From Bacillus tuaregi (GTDB taxonomy: Bacteria > Bacillota > Bacilli > Bacillales > Cytobacillaceae), in the NCBI RefSeq assembly GCF_900104575.1, contig NZ_LT629731.1, positions 2,492,689 to 2,556,688 of the forward strand: a stretch of DNA of 64,000 nucleotides, written 5' to 3'. Below, piece after piece: positions 42,134-50,856 of this stretch. The notes under the pieces were generated by a model that saw only the letters and a program-made list of their open reading frames with translations, ran no database searches and was not told where the DNA came from. Both the position numbers and the translations under genes were made by a program. The first letter of the stretch is position 1. Every line of letters starts with the position of its first letter.

Positions 42134-42670
42134 TTAGCATTCCGCTTTGTCTAAATGGAGTGGAGGTGGTATGAGCCAGCCCTTCTCTTTCAGAAGCTTC
42201 AACGCTTTCGCCGCATATTGTGCCTTTTTCATATGAAATTGTCCATACATCATCGCAATATCCTCGCGAATACACTGACCCATAACGGTACTGCAGCTAA
42301 TGAGACCTGCAGCTAGATCCATACTAATTTTATTAGCGATTTCTGCATCCATAAAACGTGCACCTGGAGGAATATTCTCCAAGCATGCCTTTGGGCGTTC
42401 AGGAGGTGTAGGAGGTAGCCCAACCCCATTTTCTTTTAAGACCATTTCTACCTCTTCAATTTCGACCTTTGTTCCATTTTCTAATAAATCCTCAACCAGT
42501 TTTTTTAAATCCTCATCACCAATGTGATTTAATAGCGTCTCATAAGCAGCCACAGCTGCTTTGGACACGTTTAAGTGTGTCCATAACGCAAAAACCTCAC
42601 CATAATGCAACGGCTCTTCTTTTGGATTTCCACTAAGTATACCCATCATCATCCCCCTAAATTTGAACAT
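42134..42670 (-). CDS. DUF3231 family protein
   Basis: 178 aa with ferritin-like helical segments. LHYGEVFALWTHLNVSKAAVAAYETLLNHIGDEDL opens the domain, and GLPPTPPERPKACLENIPPGARFMDAEIAN is the conserved middle. DUF3231 proteins are common in Bacillus and often found in spores; the biochemical role is not known. AAGGGGG precedes the ATG; another ATG eight codons in, also with GGGGG, is an alternative start. The terminator-like hairpin lies beyond the 53-aa gene that follows. Confidence 0.82.
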   Translation of the reverse strand: MFKFRGMMMGILSGNPKEEPLHYGEVFALWTHLNVSKAAVAAYETLLNHIGDEDLKKLVEDLLENGTKVEIEEVEMVLKENGVGLPPTPPERPKACLENIPPGARFMDAEIANKISMDLAAGLISCSTVMGQCIREDIAMMYGQFHMKKAQYAAKALKLLKEKGWLIPPPLHLDKAEC

Positions 42671-42764
42671 AGCGTTGCCCCCTTTTTTCGAGTGGCGTTA
42701 TTATCTTTCCATTAAAAAGGGTTGAAAATGAGTGGTATGATTACCCATGCTAATTGTCTGCTCT

Positions 42765-42803
42765 CCAAAAAAGGCGCTCTGTCCAATGGACAGAACGCCT
42801 TTT
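42765..42803 (-). terminator. Rho-independent terminator
   Basis: AGGCG...CTGTCC / GGACAG...CGCCT stem with a T-run, just after the duplicated lipoprotein gene. Confidence 0.8.
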
Positions 42804-42820
42804 ACATTTCTATACAGCTT

Positions 42821-43816
42821 TTATTTTTTTACTTCAGTTGCTCCAGTCACTTTACCTTCCATAACTGCTGCAGCTTTTACATCTTCGCTTGCAAAGTATA
42901 CATTTCCATCAATTGTTGCATCTGCCGTTAATGTAAAGCCTTTCGCTTGTACATAAACATCACCTTTTACAGTTCCAGCTTGCACTTTAAAGTTTTCAGA
43001 CTTCACAGTCATTTTTGGTACTTCTACTGTAAATCTTTCAAGTACTTTGTGATCTTCATCTTGTGTATATGGAGCAAGTTTGCGGTAGATACCCTTACTC
43101 TTATCATCTTTATTATAGAATTCTCCATCTACAACAATTTCTTCATCCAATTTGATATCATTTAACGTAGCGACAATCCATGTTCCATCTGCACTCAATG
43201 CCTCTACAAGCGCATCTGCTTCTGTTACGATAGAAGCAGTTGTTACAACATCAGAAGCTGCTCCTACTTCTTGAGCACCTGTTACTTTACCCTCGATAAC
43301 CGCTGCAGCCTTTACATCTTCGCTAGCAAAGTATACATTTCCATCAATTGTTGCATCTGCTGTTAAAGTAAAGCCATTCGCTTCAACAAATACATCACCT
43401 TTAACGGTACCAGCTTGTACTTTGAAGTTTTCAGACTGCACAGTCATTTTAGGGACTGTAACAGTGAATCTTTCAAGAACATTGTGGTCTTCATCTTGTG
43501 TATATGGAGCAAGTTTACGATAAATATCCTGTGCTGCATCGTTTTTATTATGGAATTCACCAGAAACAACGATTTCTTCGTCAACAGTAATATCGTTAAG
43601 TGTTGCTACAATCCAAGTTCCCTCTGCACTTAATGCTTTTACTAATGCATCCGCTTCAGATACGATAGATGCTGTTGTTACTACATCAGTGCTCTCTTCT
43701 GCTTTCTCTTCTGTTGGTTCTGTTGCTGCTGCTTCTTCTGGCTTCTCTTCTTCTGTGCCACAGGCAGCTAAAGTCCCTACTAATACAGTTGATGCTAATA
43801 ATGCTTTGAATTTCAT
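42821..43816 (-). CDS. lipoprotein with two copies of a beta-helix-like domain
   Basis: 331 aa. The signal peptide has lipobox LAACG (Cys19) and an acidic linker. Two nearly identical domains of about 145 residues then start at DVVTTASIV (residues 44 and 189). Each ends with a repetitive strand pattern (FKVQAGTVKGDVFVEANGFT, TIDGNVYFASEDVKAA, EGKVTG) that resembles bactofilin or polymer-forming beta-helices. The anchored protein would lie outside the membrane. The DNA itself repeats with a 435-bp period, a recent duplication. A single-domain paralogue is encoded at 44000. Confidence 0.8.
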   Translation of the reverse strand: MKFKALLASTVLVGTLAACGTEEEKPEEAAATEPTEEKAEESTDVVTTASIVSEADALVKALSAEGTWIVATLNDITVDEEIVVSGEFHNKNDAAQDIYRKLAPYTQDEDHNVLERFTVTVPKMTVQSENFKVQAGTVKGDVFVEANGFTLTADATIDGNVYFASEDVKAAAVIEGKVTGAQEVGAASDVVTTASIVTEADALVEALSADGTWIVATLNDIKLDEEIVVDGEFYNKDDKSKGIYRKLAPYTQDEDHKVLERFTVEVPKMTVKSENFKVQAGTVKGDVYVQAKGFTLTADATIDGNVYFASEDVKAAAVMEGKVTGATEVKK

Positions 43817-43962
43817 GTGTGTTTCCTCCTAGGACGTTAATATTACTTTATAGACATAATTTATCATACTTTATTTATCCATAGCCGTTTTTCATATGTA
43901 TATTTTGTGAACTTATTATCATAATATATTCACCTTAAAAACCGGGTAAATACTTGATCATA

Positions 43963-43997
43963 TAAAAAAAGACGCATGCATGGCATACGTCTTTTTT
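43963..43997 (-). terminator. Rho-independent terminator
   Basis: AAAAAAAGACG / CGTCTTTTTT with inner ATGC...GCAT, right after the single-domain lipoprotein gene. Confidence 0.8.
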
Positions 43998-43999
43998 CA

Positions 44000-44623
44000 T
44001 TATTGATTCACATCTGTAGAACCGGATACTTTTCCATCGATGGTCGCTGAAGATTTCACATCTTCATTAGCGAAGATTAAATTACCATCGATTGTAGCCG
44101 TTTTATCTAAAGTAAAACCTTGTGCTTCGACCAGCACATCACCCTTAACCGTTCCACCTTGAATCTTAAAGTTCGGGCTTTGAACAGTCATTTTAGGTAC
44201 AGTTAGCGTGAAAGAATCGATGATATTATGATCCTCATCCTGTGTATATAAAGCTAATTTACGATATACATCCTTTGTTGCATCATTTTTATCATGGAAT
44301 TCACCGGCAACTAGAACTTCTTCATCAATAGTCATATCATTTAATGTAGCAATAATCCAAGTACCTTCTTCTGTAACGGCTTTTTTAAATGCTTCAGGTT
44401 CATTTACAATCGATGCTGTTGTTAATGCATCAGTAGTTTGTTCCTTATCTTCACCTTCATTTTCTGTTTCTTCTGCAGCAGCTTTATCATCTTTTTCTTC
44501 TGCTTGCTCCTCATTTTCTGTTGCAGCCTTATCCTGATCATCAGCTGCCTGGTCATCATTACCACCGCAGGCAGTTAATAACCCCACTAAAAAGATTGAT
44601 GTTAATAATGCTTTCAGTTTCAT
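44000..44623 (-). CDS. lipoprotein with one beta-helix-like domain
   Basis: 207 aa. Lipobox LLTACGG, then a long Asp/Glu/Lys-rich linker of about 60 residues, then one copy of the domain found twice in the gene at 42821 (TASIVNEPEAFKKAV, FHDKNDATKDVYRKLALYTQ, GTVKGDVLVEAQGFTLDKTA, KVSGSTDVN). The start is the ATG at 44623, with AAGGAGG 7 nt upstream; the longer open frame upstream lacks a signal. Tandem paralogues with separate terminators suggest a local family expansion. Confidence 0.78.
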   Translation of the reverse strand: MKLKALLTSIFLVGLLTACGGNDDQAADDQDKAATENEEQAEEKDDKAAAEETENEGEDKEQTTDALTTASIVNEPEAFKKAVTEEGTWIIATLNDMTIDEEVLVAGEFHDKNDATKDVYRKLALYTQDEDHNIIDSFTLTVPKMTVQSPNFKIQGGTVKGDVLVEAQGFTLDKTATIDGNLIFANEDVKSSATIDGKVSGSTDVNQ

Positions 44624-44969
44624 TCTGTTTCCTCCTTGGTGATTTGATTTTATATCAAACTTTTTCATATTTTGCATATAAAAAAACTTAATATACGTAT
44701 ATTTTGCCACTTATGTTAGTTTTCATTCTTCTGTATTACAGCTAAGTAATGACAGTTGATAAACAAATAGTTGATCAACCTATGTTCCACTACGAATCAA
44801 AGCTTTGTCAGCAATGGAGGATGTGTCTCAATAACGCAAGCCCCTTGCTCTATTTGTATATTTTCCTGCTTGCCGAAAAAAATTCATCTTTTCTAATTAA
44901 TCAAGTAGACTTTTCTAGACTGACGGTTTAGAAAGGCTCTGTGAGCCAGAAGGGTTATGCAATACAGAC
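44624..44969. other. intergenic region without a supported gene
   Basis: About 345 nt between the lipoprotein start and the zupT-like terminator. An open frame at 44749-44931 has no ribosome binding site and no protein-like composition. I see only the lipoprotein promoter region and nothing else. Confidence 0.5.
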
Positions 44970-44970
44970 A

Positions 44971-45000
44971 AAAAAACAGTCCACCAATAGGACTGTTTAA
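44971..45000 (-). terminator. Rho-independent terminator
   Basis: AAACAGTCC / GGACTGTTT stem with a 6-nt loop and T-run on the minus strand, right after the ZIP transporter gene. Confidence 0.75.
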
Positions 45001-45009
45001 AAGGTTTTT

Positions 45010-45819
45010 TTAAAGGAAAAGCAATAAACTTATAGCCATGACAGCCATTCCTGCAATTAGTCCATAAATGGACGTATGTGCCTCATCATATTTTTTCGCT
45101 GCTGGTAGCAATTCATCAAGTGATATAAAGACCATGATGCCCGCTACGGCCGCAAAGATAATTCCGAATATAATATCATTTAGAAATGGCATTAATACTA
45201 AAAAGGCAAGCAAGGCACCAATTGGTTCTGATAAGCCCGATAAAAATGAGAGCTTAAACGCCTTTTTCTTACTACCTGTGGCAAAATAAACCGGTACAGA
45301 AACCGCGATGCCTTCCGGTATATTGTGAATAGCAATAGCTGTTGCAATAGCAACTCCTAATGCGGGATCCTGAATAGCTGACGCAAATGTCGCGATGCCT
45401 TCCGGAAAGTTATGAATACCAATCGCAAGTGCTGTAAAAGTACCCATTTTTAAAAGTGCCGGATCACTTGCTGGTGAAACAGGCTGTTTCATTTCCTCTA
45501 CTCGTTTTAATTCATGGGGATTGCCTTGTTTAGGAATAAATTTGTCAATCAAGGCGATTAATAGCATTCCACCAAAAAATCCTCCAACCGTTGTCCAATT
45601 CCCCGGAATTTCTCCTAAAGCACGGACTAACGAGTCCTTTGCTTTGAAGAAAATTTCAATCATTGATACATAGATCATAACACCAGCTGAAAATCCGAGT
45701 GCTAATGACAAAAATTTTGTATTGGTTCTTGACGTGAAAAAGGCAAGTATACTGCCGATTCCAGTAGCTAACCCTGCTAATAGCGTGAGCCCTAATGCAA
45801 ATAATACATTTTCAGTCAT
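45010..45819 (-). CDS. zupT: ZIP family metal transporter (ZupT-like)
   Basis: 269 aa with eight membrane segments. The two metal-site helices carry GIHNFPEG and AIHNIPEG, as in ZupT, and [17 protein letters not shown] is the typical third helix. ZIP proteins import divalent cations (Zn, Fe, Mn). A near-consensus MntR box lies 55-70 nt upstream, which points to manganese as the regulated metal. Monocistronic. GGAGAGG precedes the ATG. Confidence 0.88.
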   Translation of the reverse strand: MTENVLFALGLTLLAGLATGIGSILAFFTSRTNTKFLSLALGFSAGVMIYVSMIEIFFKAKDSLVRALGEIPGNWTTVGGFFGGMLLIALIDKFIPKQGNPHELKRVEEMKQPVSPASDPALLKMGTFTALAIGIHNFPEGIATFASAIQDPALGVAIATAIAIHNIPEGIAVSVPVYFATGSKKKAFKLSFLSGLSEPIGALLAFLVLMPFLNDIIFGIIFAAVAGIMVFISLDELLPAAKKYDEAHTSIYGLIAGMAVMAISLLLFL

Positions 45820-45873
45820 CTATTTCCTCTCCTTTATATACCTATATACAAGCTTTTGAACTAAACAAAATAT

Positions 45874-45890
45874 GTTTCGTCAAGGCAACT
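45874..45890 (-). promoter_or_regulatory. MntR-like operator of the ZIP transporter gene
   Basis: AGTTGCCTTGACGAAAC on the minus strand matches the B. subtilis MntR site TTTGCCTTAAGGAAACT at about 13 of 15 central positions and keeps its palindromic layout. It lies 55-70 nt before the start codon, overlapping a possible promoter. Confidence 0.55.
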
Positions 45891-46404
45891 TTTATTGTAA
45901 AAAAAATGTTCTGCTTTAAGATATGCACCAACCATAAAAAGTTTCCTGTGTTCAACATTTTAATCTAAAGTAAAATAAACTTGCAAATATTAAGCTTATA
46001 AAACGATAAATACAGTGATAATATTATTATTACTGCTACTTTTTTTAGCCATTTCAATTTATTTCCAATCAAATTCGCCCGTCGAATTTGCGTCCGGATT
46101 ACCTGAGCTCACTCGATAAACTACCTTTAAAAAATCCGTGACATCCGCCGGAGGCTTAACTTCATTCAGCCGGGGTTTGAACCCCCACTGAATCGAAGGA
46201 CCATTTCCCCCACTTGTAGAAGTGGAGGACTTCTGCTCAATGAAGTTAAATAAATTGAAAGATTCATAATAAAATACTATTATTAAATAAATACTTATTC
46301 TTTCAATACTAAATCCCCCTCATTTATTCACCATTAATCAGAAGAGACAGAATTTTGTATTTTATCGCTATTACCAATACAGTAAAATAATAGGAGGGAT
46401 AAAC
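45891..46404. other. intergenic region with an IS-like relic
   Basis: AT-rich DNA upstream of the ZIP gene (45900-46070) shows nothing recognisable apart from the MntR-like box to its left. The segment 46078-46250 is described separately as an IS200/IS605-like relic. The final part (46255-46400) is the LysR gene promoter, with AGGAGGG before its GTG. Confidence 0.5.
46078..46250 (+). mobile_element. IS200/IS605-like right-end relic, possible omega-RNA scaffold
   Basis: A GC-rich island in AT-rich DNA. A short frame PVEFASGLPELTR* (46078-46119) looks like the C-terminus of a larger protein such as TnpB. It is followed by a structured block: TTAACTTCATTCAGC (46156-46170) pairs with GCTCAATGAAGTTAA (46235-46249). 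Inside are GGGGTTTGAACCCC and CCCCACTT/AAGTGGAGG hairpins. TnpB elements carry such a structured RNA overlapping the 3' end of the gene. No transposase remains. The family assignment is inferred. Confidence 0.35.
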
Positions 46405-47298
46405 GTGGATAATGAACAACTTTTAACGTTTATTACCGTGTATGAATTTAATAATTATTCACGGGCAGCAGAATATCTAAATTTAACTCAGCCCGCCGTT
46501 ACAGCACGGATTCAAAAGCTGGAACTTGAATTAGATTGCAAATTATTCTATCGAGACGGCAAAAAAATCCTTTTGACAGAAGAAGGAAATGCTCTACTTC
46601 CTCTCGCCCGTAAAATTCTCAATTATATGAATGAAGCAAAGCACACCATTGACCTATTAAAATCTCCAACATTAACAATCGGGTTATCTCCTGCCTTCTC
46701 TGTCTTTATCATTTTAGAAATATTATCCTTATTAAAAGAACAGAATAAGAAATCGTTTGATTTAGTTGAAGCAACCGATTCAATTGAAATTTCAAATATG
46801 ATTACAAAGGGCATGATTGATATCGGTTTGGTTAGGGATGTTATTCCTTTTAATGATTTAGAATATCAATTTCTCTTTCATGAAAAATTGTTGTTTGTTG
46901 TCGGGAAGGATCATCCATTAGCACTTAAAACAGAAATCACAAAGGAAGATTTAGTTGGACAAACGATGATATGCTATCGACGAGAAACACCTGTTTGGAT
47001 GAAGATTGATGAAAAATTAGTTGGAGTAGAGGATTTGCAGCGGATAGAGGTTGGCAGCTTCGAAATGGTTAACTTAATGGTAAAAAACAATTGGGGATTT
47101 AGTATCATTCCTGAATTATCACTTGGTAATGATTCTGAAACGATTAACCATGATTATTGCATTATTCCATTTCCGGAATTTGATAATTTGACCTTTAATA
47201 TTGCAGGAATTTTTAAGAAAAATTCTCCAAAGCTGGAAAGCATTCATTTATTTCTGCAATTTTTTGAGACAACATTAAAGAATAGAAGCTTGCTTTAG
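46405..47298 (+). CDS. LysR family transcriptional regulator
   Basis: 297 aa. An N-terminal helix-turn-helix (LLTFITVYEFNNYSRAAEYLNLTQPAVTARIQKLE, in parts) precedes a substrate-binding domain of two lobes (LTIGLSPAFSVFIILEI; DIGLVRD). LysR regulators usually control a neighbouring divergent operon with a small inducer. The convergent dioxygenase/decarboxylase operon lies just downstream and is the likely target. The start is a GTG with AGGAGGG 7 nt upstream. A bidirectional terminator separates the two units. Confidence 0.88.
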   Translation: MDNEQLLTFITVYEFNNYSRAAEYLNLTQPAVTARIQKLELELDCKLFYRDGKKILLTEEGNALLPLARKILNYMNEAKHTIDLLKSPTLTIGLSPAFSVFIILEILSLLKEQNKKSFDLVEATDSIEISNMITKGMIDIGLVRDVIPFNDLEYQFLFHEKLLFVVGKDHPLALKTEITKEDLVGQTMICYRRETPVWMKIDEKLVGVEDLQRIEVGSFEMVNLMVKNNWGFSIIPELSLGNDSETINHDYCIIPFPEFDNLTFNIAGIFKKNSPKLESIHLFLQFFETTLKNRSLL

Positions 47299-47341
47299 CA
47301 CTTCATTAGAATAGACATACAATCGAAACAGAAAAATAATG

Positions 47342-47380
47342 AAAAAAAAAGAGAACTTTTGCAAGTTCTCTTTTTTTTTC
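47342..47380. terminator. bidirectional terminator
   Basis: AAAAAGAGAACTT / AAGTTCTCTTTTT stem with a TTGC loop, between the convergent LysR and amidohydrolase genes. Confidence 0.9.
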
Positions 47381-47381
47381 A

Positions 47382-48416
47382 TTATTTAACGGGTTCTTTC
47401 ACATAGTTAGCTTTATTCAGGCCAAGAAACTTAATGGCATTTTCGCCAAGCATCTTTTTCTTGTCTTCCTCAGGAAGTTCCATGATATCAATTACTTTTC
47501 CAGATGGAACCTCACGTAATACGAACGGATAATCAGAGCCCGCCATCAGCTTATCTGTACCAAATTTATCAATCATAAATTGAAGATTCTTTGGATCATA
47601 AACAAGTGTATCAAAATAAAGCTTTTGCGCATAATAGCTTGGTTTTTCTTCTGTTGTCCGAATAGTTGGCCATGATTCCCATGCTTGGTCAATTCGTGCC
47701 AGCACATAAGGAAGTGAACCTCCACCATGTGAGAAGCAGATTTTTAGATTTGGATGCTTTTCTAAAATCCCACTGAAGATTAAGCTTGCAGCCGCAAGAG
47801 CTGTTTCTGAAGGCATACCAATAGAATACATAAAGTTATGTCTAGGCATTCTTTCCACACCAACAGTAGCCCATGGGTGTACAAAAATAGGCACGTCCAT
47901 TTTAGCAGCAGCTTCTATGAATCTTAAAATCTCAGGGTCATCAAGTGTCTTGCCGTTTGCATTACTGCCGATTTCAATGCCTTTTAAACCTAATTCATTA
48001 ATCGCTCTTTCCATTTCGGCAATGGCTAAATCAGCATCTTGAAGCGGAACTGTACCTAAGCCGACAAAACGATCAGGATATTCTGCCACAACAGAAGCAA
48101 TAAAATCGTTTTGTGCTTTTGAAAGCTCTAAGCATTTTTCTGCATCTGCCCAGTACGTAAAGGTAACCGGGATTGGAGAAAGAACTTGAACATCAATACC
48201 TTCTTCATCCATTTGGGCAATTCGTTTTTGTGGATCCCATGCATTATCCTCAATTTTCCGGAATGATTTACCATCTTTATAAATTTCCGCTCCGCAGTCA
48301 CATGTATGTCTTAATGTTGGGAAACGATTGTCACCGTATTTCTCTTCGAAATCCGGAAAATTGTCAGGAATAATATGCGCATGAAAATCTACACGAAATA
48401 TTTTTTCATTAGACAA
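47382..48416 (-). CDS. amidohydrolase/ACMSD family decarboxylase
   Basis: About 344 aa TIM-barrel metal enzyme. The metal site starts with DFHAHIIP, and HPWATVG and AGSDYPFVLREV supply further ligands. The Trp-rich middle and ending are like 2-amino-3-carboxymuconate-6-semialdehyde decarboxylase (ACMSD). ACMSD removes CO2 from the ring-cleavage product of 3-hydroxyanthranilate. Its place behind an extradiol dioxygenase gene supports a role on a ring-opened semialdehyde. The start is the TTG at 48416, with GGGGAGGG 8 nt upstream. Confidence 0.82.
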   Translation of the reverse strand: MSNEKIFRVDFHAHIIPDNFPDFEEKYGDNRFPTLRHTCDCGAEIYKDGKSFRKIEDNAWDPQKRIAQMDEEGIDVQVLSPIPVTFTYWADAEKCLELSKAQNDFIASVVAEYPDRFVGLGTVPLQDADLAIAEMERAINELGLKGIEIGSNANGKTLDDPEILRFIEAAAKMDVPIFVHPWATVGVERMPRHNFMYSIGMPSETALAAASLIFSGILEKHPNLKICFSHGGGSLPYVLARIDQAWESWPTIRTTEEKPSYYAQKLYFDTLVYDPKNLQFMIDKFGTDKLMAGSDYPFVLREVPSGKVIDIMELPEEDKKKMLGENAIKFLGLNKANYVKEPVK

Positions 48417-48452
48417 GGTCTTCCCTCCCCTTTCTATTATCATTTATTTGTA

Positions 48453-49367
48453 TTAGTTGTTAATCTTTACTAGGTCTTCTTCAAGAATTTTACCGTACTT
48501 AGCAAAATCCGGCTTTGGTGTACCGCCCCACTCATCGATCGTTTCCTTACTAGGCTCAAGTCGACGAGGCTCTCTTGCACCATCTTCAGGGAATTCTTCC
48601 ATGCCTTGGCTGTATTCCAATGTCAAGCCGTCCGGATCCGCAAAGTATAGGAATATACTGCCTGATGGATGGTGTCTTCCTGGGCCAAATAGGATAGGAA
48701 CATTTTGATCATTTAAGCGATTGACTTGTTTACCAATATCATCAACTGTTTCTGCTTGGTAAGCAAGATGGTTTAATTTATTTTCTGGCCCTTTTGTGAT
48801 AGCAAGATTGTGATGATATGGAGTTGGGAATGCACGTAGCCATGCCCAAGCAGTTTCTCTACCAGAAGTATCAGAAATACGGAAGTTTAATGTATTAGTA
48901 TAGAAATCTAATAATTCATCAAAGCGATTTGTATCATATACAACATGCAGGAATCTTGTGATTTTTGCATCCTTTGGAACAAATGGAAGGCCCATTTGCA
49001 TCATTTCAACATAGAACTCATACGTTACACCGATAATTGGGTCTTTAAAACGAAGGGTCCTGCCTTGTGCTAGGCTTTGTGTTTCTTTTGCACTTAGTTC
49101 AACTGGGTTTAAGCCTTGCTCTGTTAAGTAGTCGAATACATCCTGGAATTGAGAGGCCTTTTCAAGCTCGAATGCAACTCGTTTTAATCCAGCCTCAGGA
49201 CCTTCTACTAGAATTAAATTATGGTGGTCACGGCTGCTTCTTAAGTATACGGTTTCATTTTCACGTTCAACAAATTGCATACCTACAATATTTTCATAAA
49301 AATCTGTTGATTTATTTAAATCTGTTACACTTAATACGACATAGCCTAATTTTTTATAGCGAATCAT
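48453..49367 (-). CDS. extradiol ring-cleavage dioxygenase (type I, VOC)
   Basis: 304 aa with two VOC domains. The catalytic domain is the second and has the iron triad His141 (FLHVVYD), His200 (LNHLAYQ) and Glu251 (LTLEYS). It should therefore be an active Fe(II) or Mn(II) catechol-type dioxygenase that opens an aromatic ring. Its exact substrate is unknown; with the ACMSD-like gene 36 nt downstream, a carboxylated aminophenol or catechol is plausible. It is the first gene of the two-gene operon. Confidence 0.87.
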   Translation of the reverse strand: MIRYKKLGYVVLSVTDLNKSTDFYENIVGMQFVERENETVYLRSSRDHHNLILVEGPEAGLKRVAFELEKASQFQDVFDYLTEQGLNPVELSAKETQSLAQGRTLRFKDPIIGVTYEFYVEMMQMGLPFVPKDAKITRFLHVVYDTNRFDELLDFYTNTLNFRISDTSGRETAWAWLRAFPTPYHHNLAITKGPENKLNHLAYQAETVDDIGKQVNRLNDQNVPILFGPGRHHPSGSIFLYFADPDGLTLEYSQGMEEFPEDGAREPRRLEPSKETIDEWGGTPKPDFAKYGKILEEDLVKINN

Positions 49368-49511
49368 TTGTCATCCTCCTGTTGCCGATTTAATTATTTG
49401 AATATATTACAAATTTAACTTAAGTTCGATTATTTGTCTAATTATATATTTTTGGGAAATTCTTTAGGAATTAAAAATTATTTTTTGCTTTCATGAAAGA
49501 ATCATATATAT

Positions 49512-49561
49512 AAAATCTATGCCTTCATCCGTAAACTTACAAACGAAAGGCACAGATTTTA
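49512..49561 (-). terminator. Rho-independent terminator
   Basis: AAAATCT.TGCCTT / AAGGCACAGATTTT stem with a long loop, after the threonine dehydrogenase gene; it may also stop leftward read-through into the dioxygenase operon. Confidence 0.7.
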
Positions 49562-49571
49562 TCATGAATCA

Positions 49572-50525
49572 TCAGGATTGCATCAGCTTAACGGTTAATT
49601 TCTCAAGCATATCCTTCGTCATCTTCTCTAGATTGTATTGCGTCGTAAAACCCCATTCCTGCTTAGCGGTACTTGCATCGATTTGATCTGGCCAGCTGTC
49701 TGCAATCGACTGTCTAACAGGGTCTATTCTATAATCCAGGGAAAAGTCAGGGAGATATTTCTGTATTTCATTCGCTAGTTCTTTCGGTGTGAAGCTCATG
49801 CCTGTGACATTGTATGCATTCCGATGCTTTAGCTGCTGTGAATCCACCTCCAATAATTGAATAATCGCCTGAAGTGCATCGGGCATATACATCATGTCTA
49901 TAGAGGTCCCCTCCTGCAAATAGCAGGTATAACGGCCTTTCTGAATCGCATCATAAAATATTTCCACTGCATAATCGGTCGTGCCCCCACCAGGTTTAGT
50001 GGCATGTGAAATCAGACCAGGGAACCGTAACCCTCGCGTATCAACACCGTATTTAAGAAAATAGTAATCTGCCAATAGTTCACCTGAAACTTTATTAATC
50101 CCGTACATCGTAACCGGGCGAAGAATCGATGCTTGAGGGGTCATTTTCTTTGGTGCTGGTGGTCCAAAGACAGCAATCGAGCTAGGGGTAAAGAATTTCG
50201 CCTTCAATAATCTTGCCGTTTCAAGAGCATTGAGTAAGCTTCCCATATTCATTTGCCACGCTAAAAGAGGATTCCCTTCTGCAACCGCCGATAACAACGC
50301 AGCTAAATGAATAATCGTGTCTGCCTGAAAGTCAGATGCCGCTTTAACGAAACTCTTCCCATCCATCACATCAAGCATTTCAAATGGACCTGATCGCACA
50401 ACCTCCAGAGAGTTATTTCTAATATCCGTTGCTAAAACATGATCGGTGCCATAATGTTTGCGCAAAAAAAGCGTAAGCTCTGAACCAATTTGCCCTAATG
50501 CTCCCGTAACCATGATTCGTTTCAT
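49572..50525 (-). CDS. SDR-type L-threonine 3-dehydrogenase
   Basis: 317 aa extended SDR. GALGQIGSELTLFL is the NAD loop, SIAVFGPPAPKKMTPQ the region near the catalytic Ser, YGINKVSGE the Tyr-x3-Lys. GLISHATKPGGGTTDYAVEI and LQEGTSIDMMYMPDAL are hallmarks of threonine dehydrogenases of the GalE-like class. It oxidises L-threonine to 2-amino-3-ketobutyrate. The usual partner kbl (glycine C-acetyltransferase) is not in the window. GGAGGGG lies a few nt before the ATG. Confidence 0.88.
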   Translation of the reverse strand: MKRIMVTGALGQIGSELTLFLRKHYGTDHVLATDIRNNSLEVVRSGPFEMLDVMDGKSFVKAASDFQADTIIHLAALLSAVAEGNPLLAWQMNMGSLLNALETARLLKAKFFTPSSIAVFGPPAPKKMTPQASILRPVTMYGINKVSGELLADYYFLKYGVDTRGLRFPGLISHATKPGGGTTDYAVEIFYDAIQKGRYTCYLQEGTSIDMMYMPDALQAIIQLLEVDSQQLKHRNAYNVTGMSFTPKELANEIQKYLPDFSLDYRIDPVRQSIADSWPDQIDASTAKQEWGFTTQYNLEKMTKDMLEKLTVKLMQS

Positions 50526-50856
50526 GATTTCCCCTCCATTTCTATAGCAAATGCCAAAATAGTTCTCAAGGTATATATTGAAAAGATCTTATAGTATGAG
50601 AAGATGCCTTCTTCCATTGTATGTGCAAGAGGTGGAACTGAAACAGATCCCAACAAAAATGGCTGAAGCAGAAGAGGGCTAGCTTACAAAGGGATGGAAT
50701 GTAGAAGAATGATTACAAAATAGCTAGCGAAAAAACAGATTGTTTATTCATTTAATTATCGATTAAATGAATGTGTTTTAATAGAAATAATCTATTATTA
50801 ATTAAATTATTCAAGTATAATAACAGAATAAAAATGAACGATCTGGAGGAAATATA
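50526..50856. other. divergent promoter region of the phnDCE-type operon
   Basis: 330 nt with no gene. It contains an 11-bp perfect inverted repeat ATTCATTTAAT / ATTAAATGAAT with spacer TATCG (50746-50772) and a TATAAT hexamer at 50815. CTGGAGG lies before the phnD ATG. The segment 50580-50720 shows nothing clear. Confidence 0.5.
50746..50772. promoter_or_regulatory. operator-like 11-bp perfect inverted repeat
   Basis: ATTCATTTAAT and ATTAAATGAAT are separated by 5 nt, about 85-110 nt upstream of the PhnD-type gene. The spacing suits a dimeric repressor. No regulator gene is adjacent. Confidence 0.5.

Noticed and set aside
42821-43816. CRISPR-like or satellite repeat
   Set aside because: The repetition is a two-copy in-frame domain duplication with a 435-bp period, not short direct repeats with spacers. 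No CRISPR array is visible anywhere in the window.
44749-44931. 60-codon open frame upstream of the lipoprotein gene
   Set aside because: No ribosome binding site and no recognisable protein pattern.
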